From contig JBCAML010000006.1 of the NCBI GenBank assembly GCA_038503075.1, forward strand, positions 1,054,001 through 1,118,000: a DNA stretch of 64,000 bases, in the 5' to 3' direction. Of this stretch, positions 47,758 through 58,816 are shown piece by piece. The notes beneath the pieces were generated by a model. The model saw only the letters and a list, made by a program, of their open reading frames with translations, had not been told where the DNA came from and made no database searches. This DNA is from Gyromitra esculenta (Eukaryota > Ascomycota > Pezizomycetes > Pezizales > Discinaceae). Numbering within the stretch: position 1 is the first letter of the stretch; each line of letters begins with the position of its first letter. Made by a program: the position numbers and the translations under genes.

Positions 47758-49748
47758 TTACTTTGGGGGCAAGATGCGGGCAAAAAACCCACTCATACGA
47801 CCTTTTGGCGGCTTAGTTTTTGCATCTGCAGCTAGTTGAGCTGGCATCGAGTGTCTTAAATTTGTCGCACGTACCTGCGGCTGCTCGGTTGGTAGTTGGG
47901 GTTTTGGTCGATAGCCAAGAGGTTCTATGGGCTGTACCGCGGGATTAAAGTTAGCTGAAGTAATAATGTAATAGGCTCCAGGGATCTAGAAATTCATACA
48001 GTAATCGTCGCCTCAGGTCGCTGTGACGCGACAGGGAGCTCATTACCACATTCTCGTCCCTTAGGTATTACGCTTAGTTTCGATCTTGAGTTTGGGGGAC
48101 TTGTATACATACTGGTACTGGTTGATAGTCTTCTAGGCCTCCTCTATCACTTAATATCCGCATGAGCTAGATTACCGAATTCTCAGTCAGTTGGAGCCCG
48201 AATGTTTTCGCCACGAGATATTAGGGATTCATACTGCGGCGTATTCTAGTTCCCATGCAGCAGCAGTATCTTGATTGGATTGGATCTATCGCGACCCTCA
48301 TTTTTAGCATTCCATCGGATGCTGATATGCTGCGAAGCTATCACTGTCTAAGAAGTAACTTACATCAGACTCGCTGAGCTCCTGGTGAGGGAATTCCGAA
48401 TTTGGTACAATATATGGTGTTTCAATTGGTAGGTGAGACTTGGGCTTATTGCGTAAAGGTTCTACAGGCTGTAGAACCATATACCCAATTAGTTAAATTT
48501 CCAACAACTTTAGATATCTACTAAACTCACCATGGCCTTCTCTACAGGGTCATTTTCGATTTCATAAGACGTAGCCAGAGGCTGGGCATAACTCTGATAA
48601 GGGCTCATCGCAGACTCATCAAGCTCGTCAGGTTCATCAGACGAGTAATCATACGCGCCATATGCATCTTTTCGCGAAGCAGCATCTCCCATAAAGAGAT
48701 CTGCTTCACTGACTACACGTCTATGAGAACTTCTCGGGTTTCGATTTGCTGATTGAGGATAAGCACTAGGATTTGTGTTTGATTTCGTTAGGGTTAGCTG
48801 GGCGGGTTCGTTTAGGTAGGAATATCGGTTATGATGGACTACTTGGTCCATACTCTGGTTGGCCGGGGTCGTGTGTGAGTGGATCTATAAAGTAGTTAGT
48901 TTAAGGCGTAATAGTAAACTCGGAGGTTATGGCATTCGTACAATACCCATTCTAGCAGGCTCCTGTTCATGAGACCATGTGGCACTACGAGGTGGTAGAA
49001 TAAACCTTTCTAGGGGCGATACCATATTCGCTAACTATAATAGACCAAGATTTGCATTTAGCAATCAATCAATACCCCAAAACGGGCGTTTAGTAGGCAA
49101 CGTACGTTAGGTGCTTGGCTGTAAGTAGGGTGAACTGGGTTACTAGTCACACGAGGGCGGCCCTCGGTGACGCCACCAGAGATCGGATTCGACCTGTAAA
49201 CATTTGATGTTTCAATTCTCAGGTGTGGCCTTGGTTGGTTCTTCAAAGGCTCTGTGGGCTATATTTCGAGTTTTCGGTTAGCTGGGTTTATGGATATTAA
49301 TTACTTGGATGTTAAGTGTCCATACCTCAGCAACTGGTTTCCTGGATACCTGTGTGCTTGCGAGACTAGCGCAAATACTATAACTTTGATATTGTACTGG
49401 TCTTCCTAGGGGCGGACGTGCCTGTGGTATACCTGAAAGACGATCTACAGGAGGTCTATATGGAGTGTATTGGCTGTTTGAATTGGGGGGCTTGTATGCA
49501 GTGTATGGAGGGCCAGTGTCGGAGGATTTGTATGAAGTGATTAGAGAATTCACCACGGGAGATACAGGTGAATTGTTTGAAGAATTCACATCCACGGGGG
49601 GCTTGTATGCAACATATGAATAATTTGCGCTGGGGGGTTTGTATGTAGTATATGAATAACTCGTGTCGACAGGTTTGTGTGCAGAGCTGGAATACCGAAG
49701 AGGTGAAGGAGGGCCATCGGTAGGCACAGTGCCGTATGCGGAATCCAT
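47758..49748 (-). CDS. Proline-rich, repeat-bearing protein of unknown function, multi-exon
   Basis: Not a known family. Minus-strand exons that stay in phase 0 are 49748-49326, 49258-49106, 49034-48942, 48884-48531, 48468-48364 and 47931-47758, about 433 residues in all. Exon 1 has a Tyr/Pro repeat of the form Y.YKPP: SYTTYKPP, SYVAYKPP, YTAYKPP, YTPYRPP. Exons 2, 5 and the last each begin with the same module (PTEPLKNQPRPHLRIET, PVEPLRNKPKSHLPIET, PIEPLGYRPKPQLPTEQ) behind a similar acceptor, suggesting exon duplication. The C-terminus is basic (KTKPPKGRMSGFFARILPPK). There is no signal peptide or membrane segment; it is probably disordered. The 432-nt gap between the last two exons may hide another small exon (text YVYKSPKLKIETK near 48090-48130). 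Exact 3' structure is uncertain. Confidence 0.65.
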
Positions 49749-51415
49749 TGTTAATCTCTTTCCGGATAATTGCTTATCCTCGTCAATATTCCAATGAACA
49801 ATGAAAGCCAAGTGAGCTAGGTCGTGGTCGACGCAAAGTAGAAGGTAGAACCTGGACGGAACGAACTCTGCACTTGCTGGATGTCGGGACAAAGGAACCA
49901 AATACTTTGCTCTCGTTTTCGCAGTTAAATTCGATGCCCCTAAGGCAGTACAAATTGAAGCTGGGGGATCGAAAGGAGGGGTTGTTCACAGCCCCGATGG
50001 CTGATTAAGGGCGGGCTATCTTTGCTGGATATAGGTAACTTTTGTTTTTCTAACGCCACGGCTGAGCTCTGCGCATTTACCTTGGCACGGTCCTCCAGCA
50101 TCGAAATAGTGACAGTTATCGTTCGCGGCCTATAAACCAGAGTTCACTGTCGGTGCTGACTCAGTTCACGCCAAATCTCCACTGCTGCGGTGCAGCACAC
50201 TGAGTATTCCAAATACATGTGGTAGCACATCTAGTCGAGCAATAGGTTACGATCAAAGCCGTAAACGTGTTCCAACAGGATACAAAGTATTACGCCTGCA
50301 GCTATTGGCTGATTGGGCGGCGAACTTACTTGGATATCGAAAAGATATGAAATTGTCTACTCCGTGAACAGCGACCTATGTGTATGCTTGATGATGCTTG
50401 ATGAACGCAGAGTATTGGGTTTTTATATGAACAGGGTTAACAGTCTGGGCTGGGTACTAGGCCTTACAAATACGATCTGTGGGAAAATGGTCAAAGTAAT
50501 ATCAATTGTAGGCCCCTGAATTGGAGTGAGGAACGAAGTTAGTGCCCACTAAAACTGGTGTTGAATTGAAGGACTATCGTGTGCTCCGCTCATTACGCCC
50601 CGTACTATTCTTAGAACGCATAATATTTAGAGAAACGCAATTACCCTTAAATGATATGGTAGATGGCATATGCATGAGGCATTGGCAACAATCTAATCTA
50701 CAACTTTAATGTTCTTCCCTGCAGGCATAACTACGGCATATAGCTTCCACCGGTATTCCAAACTCCAGGAAATGAACCCTAGTGGGCTTAAATCGAGATT
50801 TTCCCCAGGATAATATATAGCGAACAACCTAAGGAAAGATTCCGCTCTGATTCCAACAAGATCCCATCGCATGACAAATTAATTCTTACGAGGTTTATAG
50901 TAAAGAAAGTAAGCACGAACCCAATCTCTGCTTAGAGTAATACCCGGTATGCCATCTGCTTATGTTTATTTTCAATTCTTTTCTTTAGAGACATGTGCAC
51001 GTCCAACCCAATAATAGACATTCACCGCCTTGATGGTCGTCTCGTTCACAGCCCTAAATTCTCTTGGCGCCAAGATCCACAAGCGAGGCGAACAACTTTA
51101 ATCTGTTTATAGCTAGGCAGTATTTCGAACACTCCGACTGAGCTGTTCGCGTTGGTTTGGGAGATCTAGAATATTCTAGCTCGGTATTGTTTCGAATTCT
51201 TTAAATCCTATCTCACGAAGCATGAAACGTAGTTTATTCACCGAGTGATATTTTATGACCAATAAATGCAATCCCAGAGACAAGGGAAGAAAGCGATGAT
51301 TCGCTAGAACTATCTGAACGCAAGTTAGGATGGAGACTAGATATTGGACATCCGCTCTTAACACCTTTCCTAAAATACAAGAAATCGCCTGTCTATTTAC
51401 GACGATTTTTTTTCC
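49749..51415. other. Intergenic
   Basis: About 1.7 kb. No gene supported; short ORFs only. AT-rich throughout. Confidence 0.5.
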
Positions 51416-54037
51416 CTACCTTCTTCCCTTCTTTGAGCCTGCCTTCGCCTTGCTCATCTTCTGCGCAAACTTCTTCCCCCCACTCCCCTTAACCTGCGTT
51501 TTACTCTTACCCTTCCCTTTAAGTTTACTTGCTCTATCTCCCTTCGTTTTCTTATACGCCCTCATCTCCTCGACCTCTTCTCTACCCTCCATTCTCTTTC
51601 TCTTCTTATTACTAAGCTTCTCCTTCTCTTTCGGCAAATTGACACCATTCAATGCTGCCTTCGAGATCTTCCCCCGCTCTTCCTTCTCCCGCTGCGTCTC
51701 GAACCATGTCCGCTTTGGGCGGGACTTGATCTCATCTTCATGCTTAATTAGATTCTCACCCTTCCTAAGCTGCAACTCCGCAGTCTGCATCTGCTTTTCC
51801 TCCTTCTCCTCCTTCAAGATGTCCTCGATCTCATCTTGGAGTTCATCAATCTCCTTTCCCAGCGCGTCCACCTTCGACACATCAAGGACTCGGGAAACAA
51901 CTTTGACGCTCTGGTCCTGCGCCGCTTTGACTGCGGCTTTAACGACTTTGCGGTCGGATTCGGCGGCGAGGGTGACTGCGCGACCTTGTCGGCCTGCGCG
52001 CGCTGTACGACCTACTCTGTGGAGATAGATTTCGTGAGATTGGGGGGCTTCGTAATTTATGACGACGTCGACACCTTTGATGTCGAGACCGCGGGAGGCG
52101 AGATCGGTGGCGAGGAGAAAGTCAACTTTACCGTCGCGGAAGGACTCAACTGCTTTAACACGCTGGTGGTATTGTCAGCTCATTATTTTTGTTTTGTTTC
52201 GGGTGGGTGGGTTTTGAATAAAGCATGTTTCGATTGTAATGCCAGAATTCAACCGTAAATATCATTCATCGGCTGGTCACTTGAGAGGAGGAGATTTTAC
52301 CTGCTCTTGAGTTAGGGATCCGTGGAGTTCTGCAGCCTTAAGACCAAAAAGCCCAAATACGATCCTCGTTCGATGCGCAAACACCTTGCTCCTAAAAAAC
52401 ACAATAACCCGCTGGTGGAAGTATTCCTTACACAGTAGTACTAGCATCGCTAGTCTAAGCTGTTCCCTTTGTGGCCTGATCCTGACAAACTCCTGCACCA
52501 AGGTTTTCACTGTGCTCATTTTCGTATCAACCATGATCCTTACGGGACGCTGCATCCCCATTCGAATCAGTTTATCAACACTATCTGTCATAGTAGCCGA
52601 AAACAGCATCGTCTGTCTGCTCTTTGGGATCGTAGTGATAATCTCATTCAGCTCATCCGCAAATCCGTCTTCCAGCATTCGATCTGCTTCGTCCATGACT
52701 ACAATCTCAATGGACTCAACACTGAAGCCTGTAGAGTTCCGCATATGGTCGATGAAACGACCGGGAGTAGCAATGATGACATCGGGGCGCTGTCGGAGCT
52801 CCTGTTCTTGTACCTTCAATGAGAGACCACCGACTGCTAGGGCAAATTTGATATCCGTGAAGGCGGCGAGTTTAATAGCGACGGAATGGCACTGCATAGC
52901 CAATTCACGAGTCGGGCAGAGGATGACGACACGGGATGTGGGGACCTTCTTGGGACGGAAGAGGAGACGCTCAATGATGGGGACGATGAAGGCGGCGGTT
53001 TTACCGGAACCAGTAACGGCACCACCGACAACGTCTTTGCCGAGGAGTGCGACGGGGATGGTTTTTTGTTGGATTAGAGTTGGGGTGGTGAAACCAACGT
53101 TGGCAAGACCACGGAGAATTGGGCGGGAGAGGTTCATATTCTGGAAGTTGACTGCAGCGTCATTTTTTCGCATATCGGCATTGTCTTCCTCTGGGGCAAA
53201 GAAGGCAGCTTTTTTGGCGGCTTCTTTGGGATCCTCTTGTTCTTCGGAATCCGAGTCGGAGGACAGCTCATCATCAGGATGGGGGACAGCGGAAGCCACA
53301 GATTCATCGTCAGAGTCGTTTTCAACAGCAGCTTCTTCGCTATCAGAGCCAGCTTCAGGTTTCGATCCGTCCTCTTCGTCGTCCTCTTCTGAATCTGAAC
53401 CAGCACCCATTCCAAACCCATCCTCAGCCAGATCTTCGTCATTCTCATCAAAACCCGTAAATTCAACACCATCATCCCCATCACCACCATTTTCATCTTC
53501 ATCTTCATCCTCCTCCTCCGTGTCTGCTTCGCTTCCCTTATCCTCGTCCCCCTCCAAATTATTGCCTTTCCTCCTCCGAATAATCTCATCAATATCCACA
53601 CCCTTCTTACTATCCTTCATAGCGCTCTTAGCACCTTCAAATCCCCACCCTTCATATTCCCCCACACCAGCGCCCAAATCCCCAGACTGAAACTCAAAAT
53701 CCGAATCCAGCCCACCATCGTCTTCTTTCTTTTTCCTTTCCTCCGCCTCAATTCTCTCCTTCTCCGCTCTCTTCCTCTTTTTCCCACGTTTCGCATTCTC
53801 AGGTTCCAGGAAAGGCGATACTCGTGCGGGAGCTTCCTCGGCAGCAGCGGCGTCATCGTCTTCATCTAAATCAGGAACATCCTCGTCCGAGTCTGAAATA
53901 GTCATGACGAAGTCGTCAACGACATGTTTCTGGTTTTTTGTAGGCGAAGGTCTAGAAGTGTCATTGACCACCACCACTGTTGATTTATTGCCATTGAGCG
54001 ATTTTGAGGCGCCTACTTTTTGTTTCGAGCGAGCCAT
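51416..54037 (-). CDS. DRS1: DEAD-box RNA helicase Drs1 (DDX27)
   Basis: Two exons, 54037-52301 and 52162-51416, with a 138-nt GT-AG intron. The product is 827 residues. A long acidic, Lys-rich N-terminal region (1-300; [14 protein letters not shown], many Glu/Asp runs) precedes the helicase core. Core motifs are Q-motif GFTTPTLIQ (from 315), motif I VTGSGKT, Ia [16 protein letters not shown] (449-452), [11 protein letters not shown] and, after the intron, [12 protein letters not shown] and [13 protein letters not shown]. The C-terminal tail is coiled and very basic ([34 protein letters not shown]). Drs1 acts in the nucleolus in 27S pre-rRNA processing and 60S assembly. The join [19 protein letters not shown] restores motif V/VI spacing. 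It is divergent from LIN1 with a 251-bp shared promoter. Confidence 0.95.
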
Positions 54038-54288
54038 AGCAAGAAATACGCAAGTGTTGGAAATAAATGAAAAAGTTTGGTAGGAAACCTACTGGGAAAT
54101 GGAGAGAGAGAAAAAAGTTGGTGCGACATGCGGCTCAAAAAGGCCGGGTAACAGAAAATAAGTTCTGCTACAGGTACATACCATAACACTACGTCTACCA
54201 GAAGGGAAAATAGCTACAATTCACCTACACGACCCTTCGAATCGCATTTTGAAATCTTAGGATACTATTGGATTTGTTTCCTGCAGGT
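54038..54288. promoter_or_regulatory. Bidirectional promoter between DRS1 and LIN1
   Basis: Only 251 bp separate the two ATGs, so promoter elements and both 5' leaders must share this space. No TATA box is obvious. Confidence 0.5.
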
Positions 54289-55656
54289 ATGGCTTCTTCT
54301 TCTCGCTCAGGGCCCCAACGACCAAAACGCCCTGGTGCTGCTCTGGACGCCGCCACTCGCTCTGGCGCAAACCTTCCTGAATCCAAACGCCCTAAATTCG
54401 ACGTTCGTAATCCATATTCACTCGCGCCGGACGCGCCGGACGAGACGGATGTCTTTCTCGAGGTCGACGAGGGCGCTGTTGGGAAGCGCAAGGTTAAGCG
54501 CAACCGTGTCGATATTGAGGGTTATGAAAGTGACTCCTCGGAAGGTGGCTTCGACGAGACACATAAAGCATGGAAGGAGGAAGGTGGTGGGAAAGGGAAG
54601 AAAGACGCAGATGAGGACGAGGATATGTTTGCAGATCTACGGGGCACGGACGACGAGGACGAGAAGGGACTTGGGTTGGACGAAGGGAAGAAGAAAGTGA
54701 AATTCATGGAGCTGGAGCAGATTGAGGGGCAGGATTTCAACTCGAAGAGGGAATTCACGGATATTATCGATGAGGATAAGGGGAAAGGCGACGATAGCGA
54801 GGAGGAGGCTGAAGAGGAAGAAGTTGACCCTGAGGTTGGGGAGGGAGGCAAGAAGAAACATGCGCCGAAAATAGACGCGTTTAACATGACAAGCGAAATG
54901 GACGAAGGGCGCTTCGACGACGCGGGTAACTTCATCCGCAAAGCCGCTGAGAAAGACGCCGTTCATGACTCTTGGCTCGAAGGTGTCAGCAGAAAAGATA
55001 TGAAGCGCGCCAAGGAAGCTCGAGAAAAGCGCGACGCCGAACTCCGAGAAAAGATGAAGGAGGATGACATGGTCTCGACCTCTGAGGTCCTCTCAGAACT
55101 CATCCAATCTCTCGAGAAAGGCGAAACAGTTCTCGAAGCACTAGCCCGTCTCGGGACTGCTGGAAAGAAGAAGAAACAAGCGAACAAGAACTCCTGGCGC
55201 CAGAAGAAGAGAGCTGCCACGGGAAACGACGAAATGGAAGTCGATGCTCGTCACAGCAGCAACAAAGGAAAATATCGTGAGGATCCTGCCGAAACTCGAC
55301 GGAAGGAAGCAGTCGAGCGAATTACCGGCGCCGCAGACCGACTCCTCACCCGCGGCCAGAACGAGATCTACGATGAGACGCGTGAGGCGCTGATTCGGCA
55401 GTATCGACGGGAAAGTGGTGAAGATTGGGCTGACCCTAAACCTTCAGACAAGCGAAGCGGAGACGGTGATGAAATAAGACCGACAAAGACGTGGGAATAC
55501 CGATGGACGGATGGAAGGGACGATGATAGTGTCTATGGGCCATATGGGAGTACAGAAATGGCGAGCTGGAATCAACACGGGTTCTTTGGGGAGGGTGTGG
55601 AGTTCAGGTGGGTCGATGGAGTAGAAGGATGGACTAGGGCGGCGGATTTTGATTAA
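54289..55656 (+). CDS. LIN1: GYF-domain U5 snRNP-associated protein Lin1/CD2BP2
   Basis: Single exon, 455 residues, from the first ATG (MASSSRSGPQRPK). A basic N-terminus with a nuclear-type KRNPxx region (SKRPKFDVRNPYSL) leads to FLEVDEGAVGKRKVKRNRVDIEGYESD, a stretch typical of CD2BP2/Lin1. An acidic central region and a helical segment (VLSELIQSLEKGETVLEALARLG) follow. The C-terminal GYF domain (about 393-455) shows WEYRWTD, VYGPYGSTEMASW, GFFGEGVEFRWV. In this family the YGPY takes the GPYG role of binding proline-rich ligands such as the U5 component Prp8/Dib1 partners. It links U5 snRNP assembly in the nucleus. The whole length matches the family. Confidence 0.9.
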   Translation: MASSSRSGPQRPKRPGAALDAATRSGANLPESKRPKFDVRNPYSLAPDAPDETDVFLEVDEGAVGKRKVKRNRVDIEGYESDSSEGGFDETHKAWKEEGGGKGKKDADEDEDMFADLRGTDDEDEKGLGLDEGKKKVKFMELEQIEGQDFNSKREFTDIIDEDKGKGDDSEEEAEEEEVDPEVGEGGKKKHAPKIDAFNMTSEMDEGRFDDAGNFIRKAAEKDAVHDSWLEGVSRKDMKRAKEAREKRDAELREKMKEDDMVSTSEVLSELIQSLEKGETVLEALARLGTAGKKKKQANKNSWRQKKRAATGNDEMEVDARHSSNKGKYREDPAETRRKEAVERITGAADRLLTRGQNEIYDETREALIRQYRRESGEDWADPKPSDKRSGDGDEIRPTKTWEYRWTDGRDDDSVYGPYGSTEMASWNQHGFFGEGVEFRWVDGVEGWTRAADFD

Positions 55657-56301
55657 GAGTTTTGATAAGCAAGGAATGCTAATGTGTATTCTATGTACGA
55701 TAAGTATTGTTGGTGGGATATCAGTTTTTAGAGTTGAGGGCATTGCGGGCGTTAATTAATCACGATCTATCACTCGTGTATTCTCAGTGGGCAAGTGTTG
55801 TAATATTGGGGCACGCAGGGAGGAATAAAAGACTCGATTGCTTGCTTGCTAGAGGTGGGCATACGACCCCTATCTAAATAGCTCTCTCGGGTGCCCGAGT
55901 GCCCGTTTGCTCGGGTGCCTGTCTCTCAATCATTTCCGACTCCGAAGCCACACCTAGGAGGCACCCCGTATTAGGAAACGCCTCCAACAGCAAGCCCACA
56001 TCTCTCATTCGACTATGGTTTCAGAACATTTCTTTCATATTGAACTGTGGCAGGGCGCTCAGGGAGGGGACCAAATACGGAGAAAAGACAAACCCAGCAA
56101 TACTTTATGAGGCGATGCGTGGATGAATAAATTGGTTTCAGCAGCGACGTTAATAATCTCGAATGATACCCCATGACGATAAGGAGCAACAAAGCCGGGT
56201 AATACGTTTTTTCTCCGATAAGCTCTCTATCCTCTAAACCAGCCCACCAAACACCCTCCCCCACCACCTGGCCCAGCACCTCCAGTACCACCGCTTTAAT
56301 C
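55657..56301. other. Spacer between LIN1 and GPN2 with a dispersed repeat
   Basis: The 645-bp spacer contains the second copy of the dispersed repeat (55894-55990, listed separately). No gene supported. Confidence 0.5.
55894..55990. repeat. Dispersed repeat, copy 2 (about 97 bp)
   Basis: Pairs with 12846-12942 in the same orientation. Shared phrases include CCCGAG.GCCCGT, TGTCTCTC, CCGAAG/CTGAAG and TATTAGGAA followed by TCCAACA. Both copies are non-coding. Origin unknown. Confidence 0.5.
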
Positions 56302-57457
56302 ATGCCTTTTGCACAAGTAGACCCTCTGCTCCAAACCACAGCTCTGAATTCCACATCTCTGACGAGTATCCCAGCTAGTAATCGGCCCTCCGGGCTCCGG
56401 CAAATCAACCTACTGCAATGGAATGCACCAATTCATGTCCGCAATCGGGCGTAAATGCTCCATCGTAAACCTGGACCCTGCAAACGAGAAAACAACCTAT
56501 CCCTGCGCAATCGATGTGCGGAAACTCATCACGCTTGACGAGGTTATGGATGAAGAAGGATTAGGGCCGAATGGGGGCGTTATGTATGCACTTGAGGAGC
56601 TAGAGCAGAATATTGAGTGGTTGGAAGAAGGACTATCGAGATTGGGACGTGAGTTGGATTTCTCTTTTTACCTCTATGAACCAGGGGTGAAGTGTTGATT
56701 TGGACAGAGGACTATGTGATATTTGATTGCCCGGGCCAGGTGGAGCTATTTACGCATCATGGGAGCTTGAGGACTATATTTTTGAGGCTGCAGAAGATGG
56801 GGTATAGAGTCCGTCTCTTTCTCTCCCTTTCTTCCTTTCTGTCATATTTGTTATCTTCACACTAACTAACTTCAACAGCTGGTAGTGGTCCACCTGGTCG
56901 ATGCCCACTACTGTAGCGATCCTTCGAAATATATCTCGGTTCTCCTCCTCTGCCTCCGCTCCATGCTCCAGCTCGACCTCCCGCACATCAACGTTCTGTC
57001 AAAAATAGACCTTTTAACTCAGTACGGTCCGCTTGCGTTTAATCTCGATTTCTACACGGAGGTGCAGGATCTCTCGCATATGCTACCGCTGCTGGAGACA
57101 GATCCAAGGTTGAAGAAATATGCGAAGCTGAATGAAGCTATTATAGATGTTGTGGATGGGTTTGGATTAGTAAGCTTTGAGACGCTGGCAGTCGAGGATA
57201 AAAAGAGTATGACGCATCTACTACAGGCTATAGATAGGGCGGGGGGATATGTTTTTGGGGAGGCTGAGGGGGCGGGGGATAACGTTTGGACCATGGCAAT
57301 GAGAGGTGGGTGGGGTGTTGGTATGAGTGCGCTGGATGTACAGGAAAGGTGGATTGATAATAAGGAAGAGTATGATGAATTCGAGCGGAAGGAGAAGCAG
57401 GAAAGGAACGATGCGGAAGCAGCAAGGCTAAGGGAGATGGAGGAGGAAGGTTATTGA
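56302..57457 (+). CDS. GPN2: GPN-loop GTPase Gpn2
   Basis: Four exons: 56302-56316 (only 15 nt, MPFAQ), 56375-56648, 56708-56808 and 56879-57457. Introns are 58, 59 and 70 nt. The product is 322 residues. G1 is GPPGSGKST (about 9-17), SIVNLDPANE follows, the family-defining GPN is in GLGPNGGV, G3 is DCPGQVELFTHH, and G4 is SKIDLL. The C-terminus is charged and coiled (ERKEKQERNDAEAARLREME). GPN2 works with GPN1/GPN3 in cytoplasmic assembly and nuclear import of RNA polymerase II. LDPANE and the AL..L..NIEWL segment fit GPN2 or GPN3; length and the FTHHGSLR motif favour GPN2. It is convergent with VMA7. Confidence 0.92.
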
Positions 57458-57862
57458 GGGGCGGTAGCGAGCACAGATGGTATTTTACCTTGCTCAGCGC
57501 CTATTGAACAGGGTCTTCTAGCGATGCTACAGGATACATAATAATCCATGCATTTCGAGTGATGGTATCCTAAGCTCCCTACTAACCTTCGCATGTGCGA
57601 AAAAAAATTAAATTTCGTTCACATCTCATGAACCGTGTCCCCCTCGTGTATGGATGGAGTTCGTTATTTAGGGCTTTGGCGTATTGGGAAAATGAATTCA
57701 CAGGTTAGAAAATAGCCAAACTCTCTGAAGTGGACCGTTTGAATATAACCGTGCCCGGTGATCCTATAATGGTATTAATGACCTTGAAACAAACTCTCTC
57801 TACCTTTCCAGCCCTGTACAATACTGCACACATTCCTCCTAGAAGCTCCAAGAAACAGTCCT
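57458..57862. other. Convergent spacer between GPN2 and VMA7
   Basis: 405 bp of 3' flanking sequence shared by two convergent genes. No further feature seen. Confidence 0.5.
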
Positions 57863-58352
57863 CTATTCTCCAAACAACCTCCTCACCCGTCTCAGCACAC
57901 TGTCCTTCTCCGGATCGTACGGATGGTCCTTCGACGGAATCTCCAAGACCGCCGGGAAAGCAGCGGTATAAGTATCGATTCTATAGCGAATTCTCTCCGC
58001 GATCTATATAGACCCAGCCCACCCAAATTAGCAAAGCCTCAAACATCCAAGAGTGCAGTTGGAAACATACATGTTGGTTAATCAGCACAATACCGATATC
58101 TTTCCTCTGTATAAATTCATCGAACGCAGCCTCAATCTTATCCGTCCCTGTCTTTACATCGACCACGAGGAAATTCTTGGACGCGTTCGGCGGGGGTGTG
58201 ACATGTCCAACACCGGCGAGGAGAAGTCCAGTGACGGAGTCCTATCACGACATCAACATCCACATTCATCGGAACAATATAGCTGAGTTAACCTCATCGC
58301 CAATAACTGCAATAAACTGGCGGTCTTTAGAAGATGCGGCGGAGGCTGACAT
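57863..58352 (-). CDS. VMA7: V-type proton ATPase subunit F
   Basis: Three exons on the minus strand: 58352-58293, 58241-58071 and 58003-57863, with GT-AG introns of 51 and 67 nt. The product is 123 residues (yeast Vma7 118). Order of blocks: [82 protein letters not shown] and [11 protein letters not shown]. Subunit F belongs to the peripheral V1 sector of the vacuolar proton pump and sits on the central stalk. The start was set at [12 protein letters not shown]; an in-frame ATG further upstream would add 26 residues not seen in the family. It is divergent from TSR4. Confidence 0.93.
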
Positions 58353-58816
58353 GGCTGATATTGGAGCTTTGGTAGAGCTCACTTGTTGGTTCTGGGTCTC
58401 TCTGTTGGCTGTGGTTGCGTAGCGTAGCATGGACCCGTTAACGCCAAGCCCGCCGCAGCCGCATTTCTTGGCCCCCCACCAATAAGATTTTCGCGGGGTG
58501 AAACGAAACACCAAAATATTTATATCGTGGATTGTTTTCTTGTTGCCCCACTAAATTTACCCCGCCGTTTGGAATATCACGACGTGTGCTGGAAATAGGT
58601 ATATTACCTCTTTTATACTGCTTGGTTTCTTCATTTCCATTTTCTAGGTAAAACTGGAGCCAAACCAACTCCAGCCTTTTACTCTAAAAAAAATTTAAAT
58701 TTTCATAATGTCTAATAGTAGTTTTTAATAGCTCAAGAAAAAAAAAACATCCAATCTCTCAATTGGCCAAAACCTCCATCGAATTCAAGCAGGCAAGCAG
58801 GCAAGCAGGAAAAAAA
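58353..58816. promoter_or_regulatory. Divergent promoter region VMA7/TSR4
   Basis: A 464-bp spacer between divergent starts. It contains AT runs near 58684-58750 and a CAGG(CAAG) direct repeat just before the TSR4 start. Confidence 0.45.

Noticed and set aside
52386..53690. 434-codon plus-strand ORF opposite DRS1
   Set aside because: Shadow of the Glu/Asp/Ser-rich codons of DRS1; product is Ser/Phe-rich low complexity with no domain, while the minus strand has all helicase motifs.
54522..54941. Minus-strand Ser-rich ORF opposite LIN1
   Set aside because: Shadow of the acidic region of LIN1.
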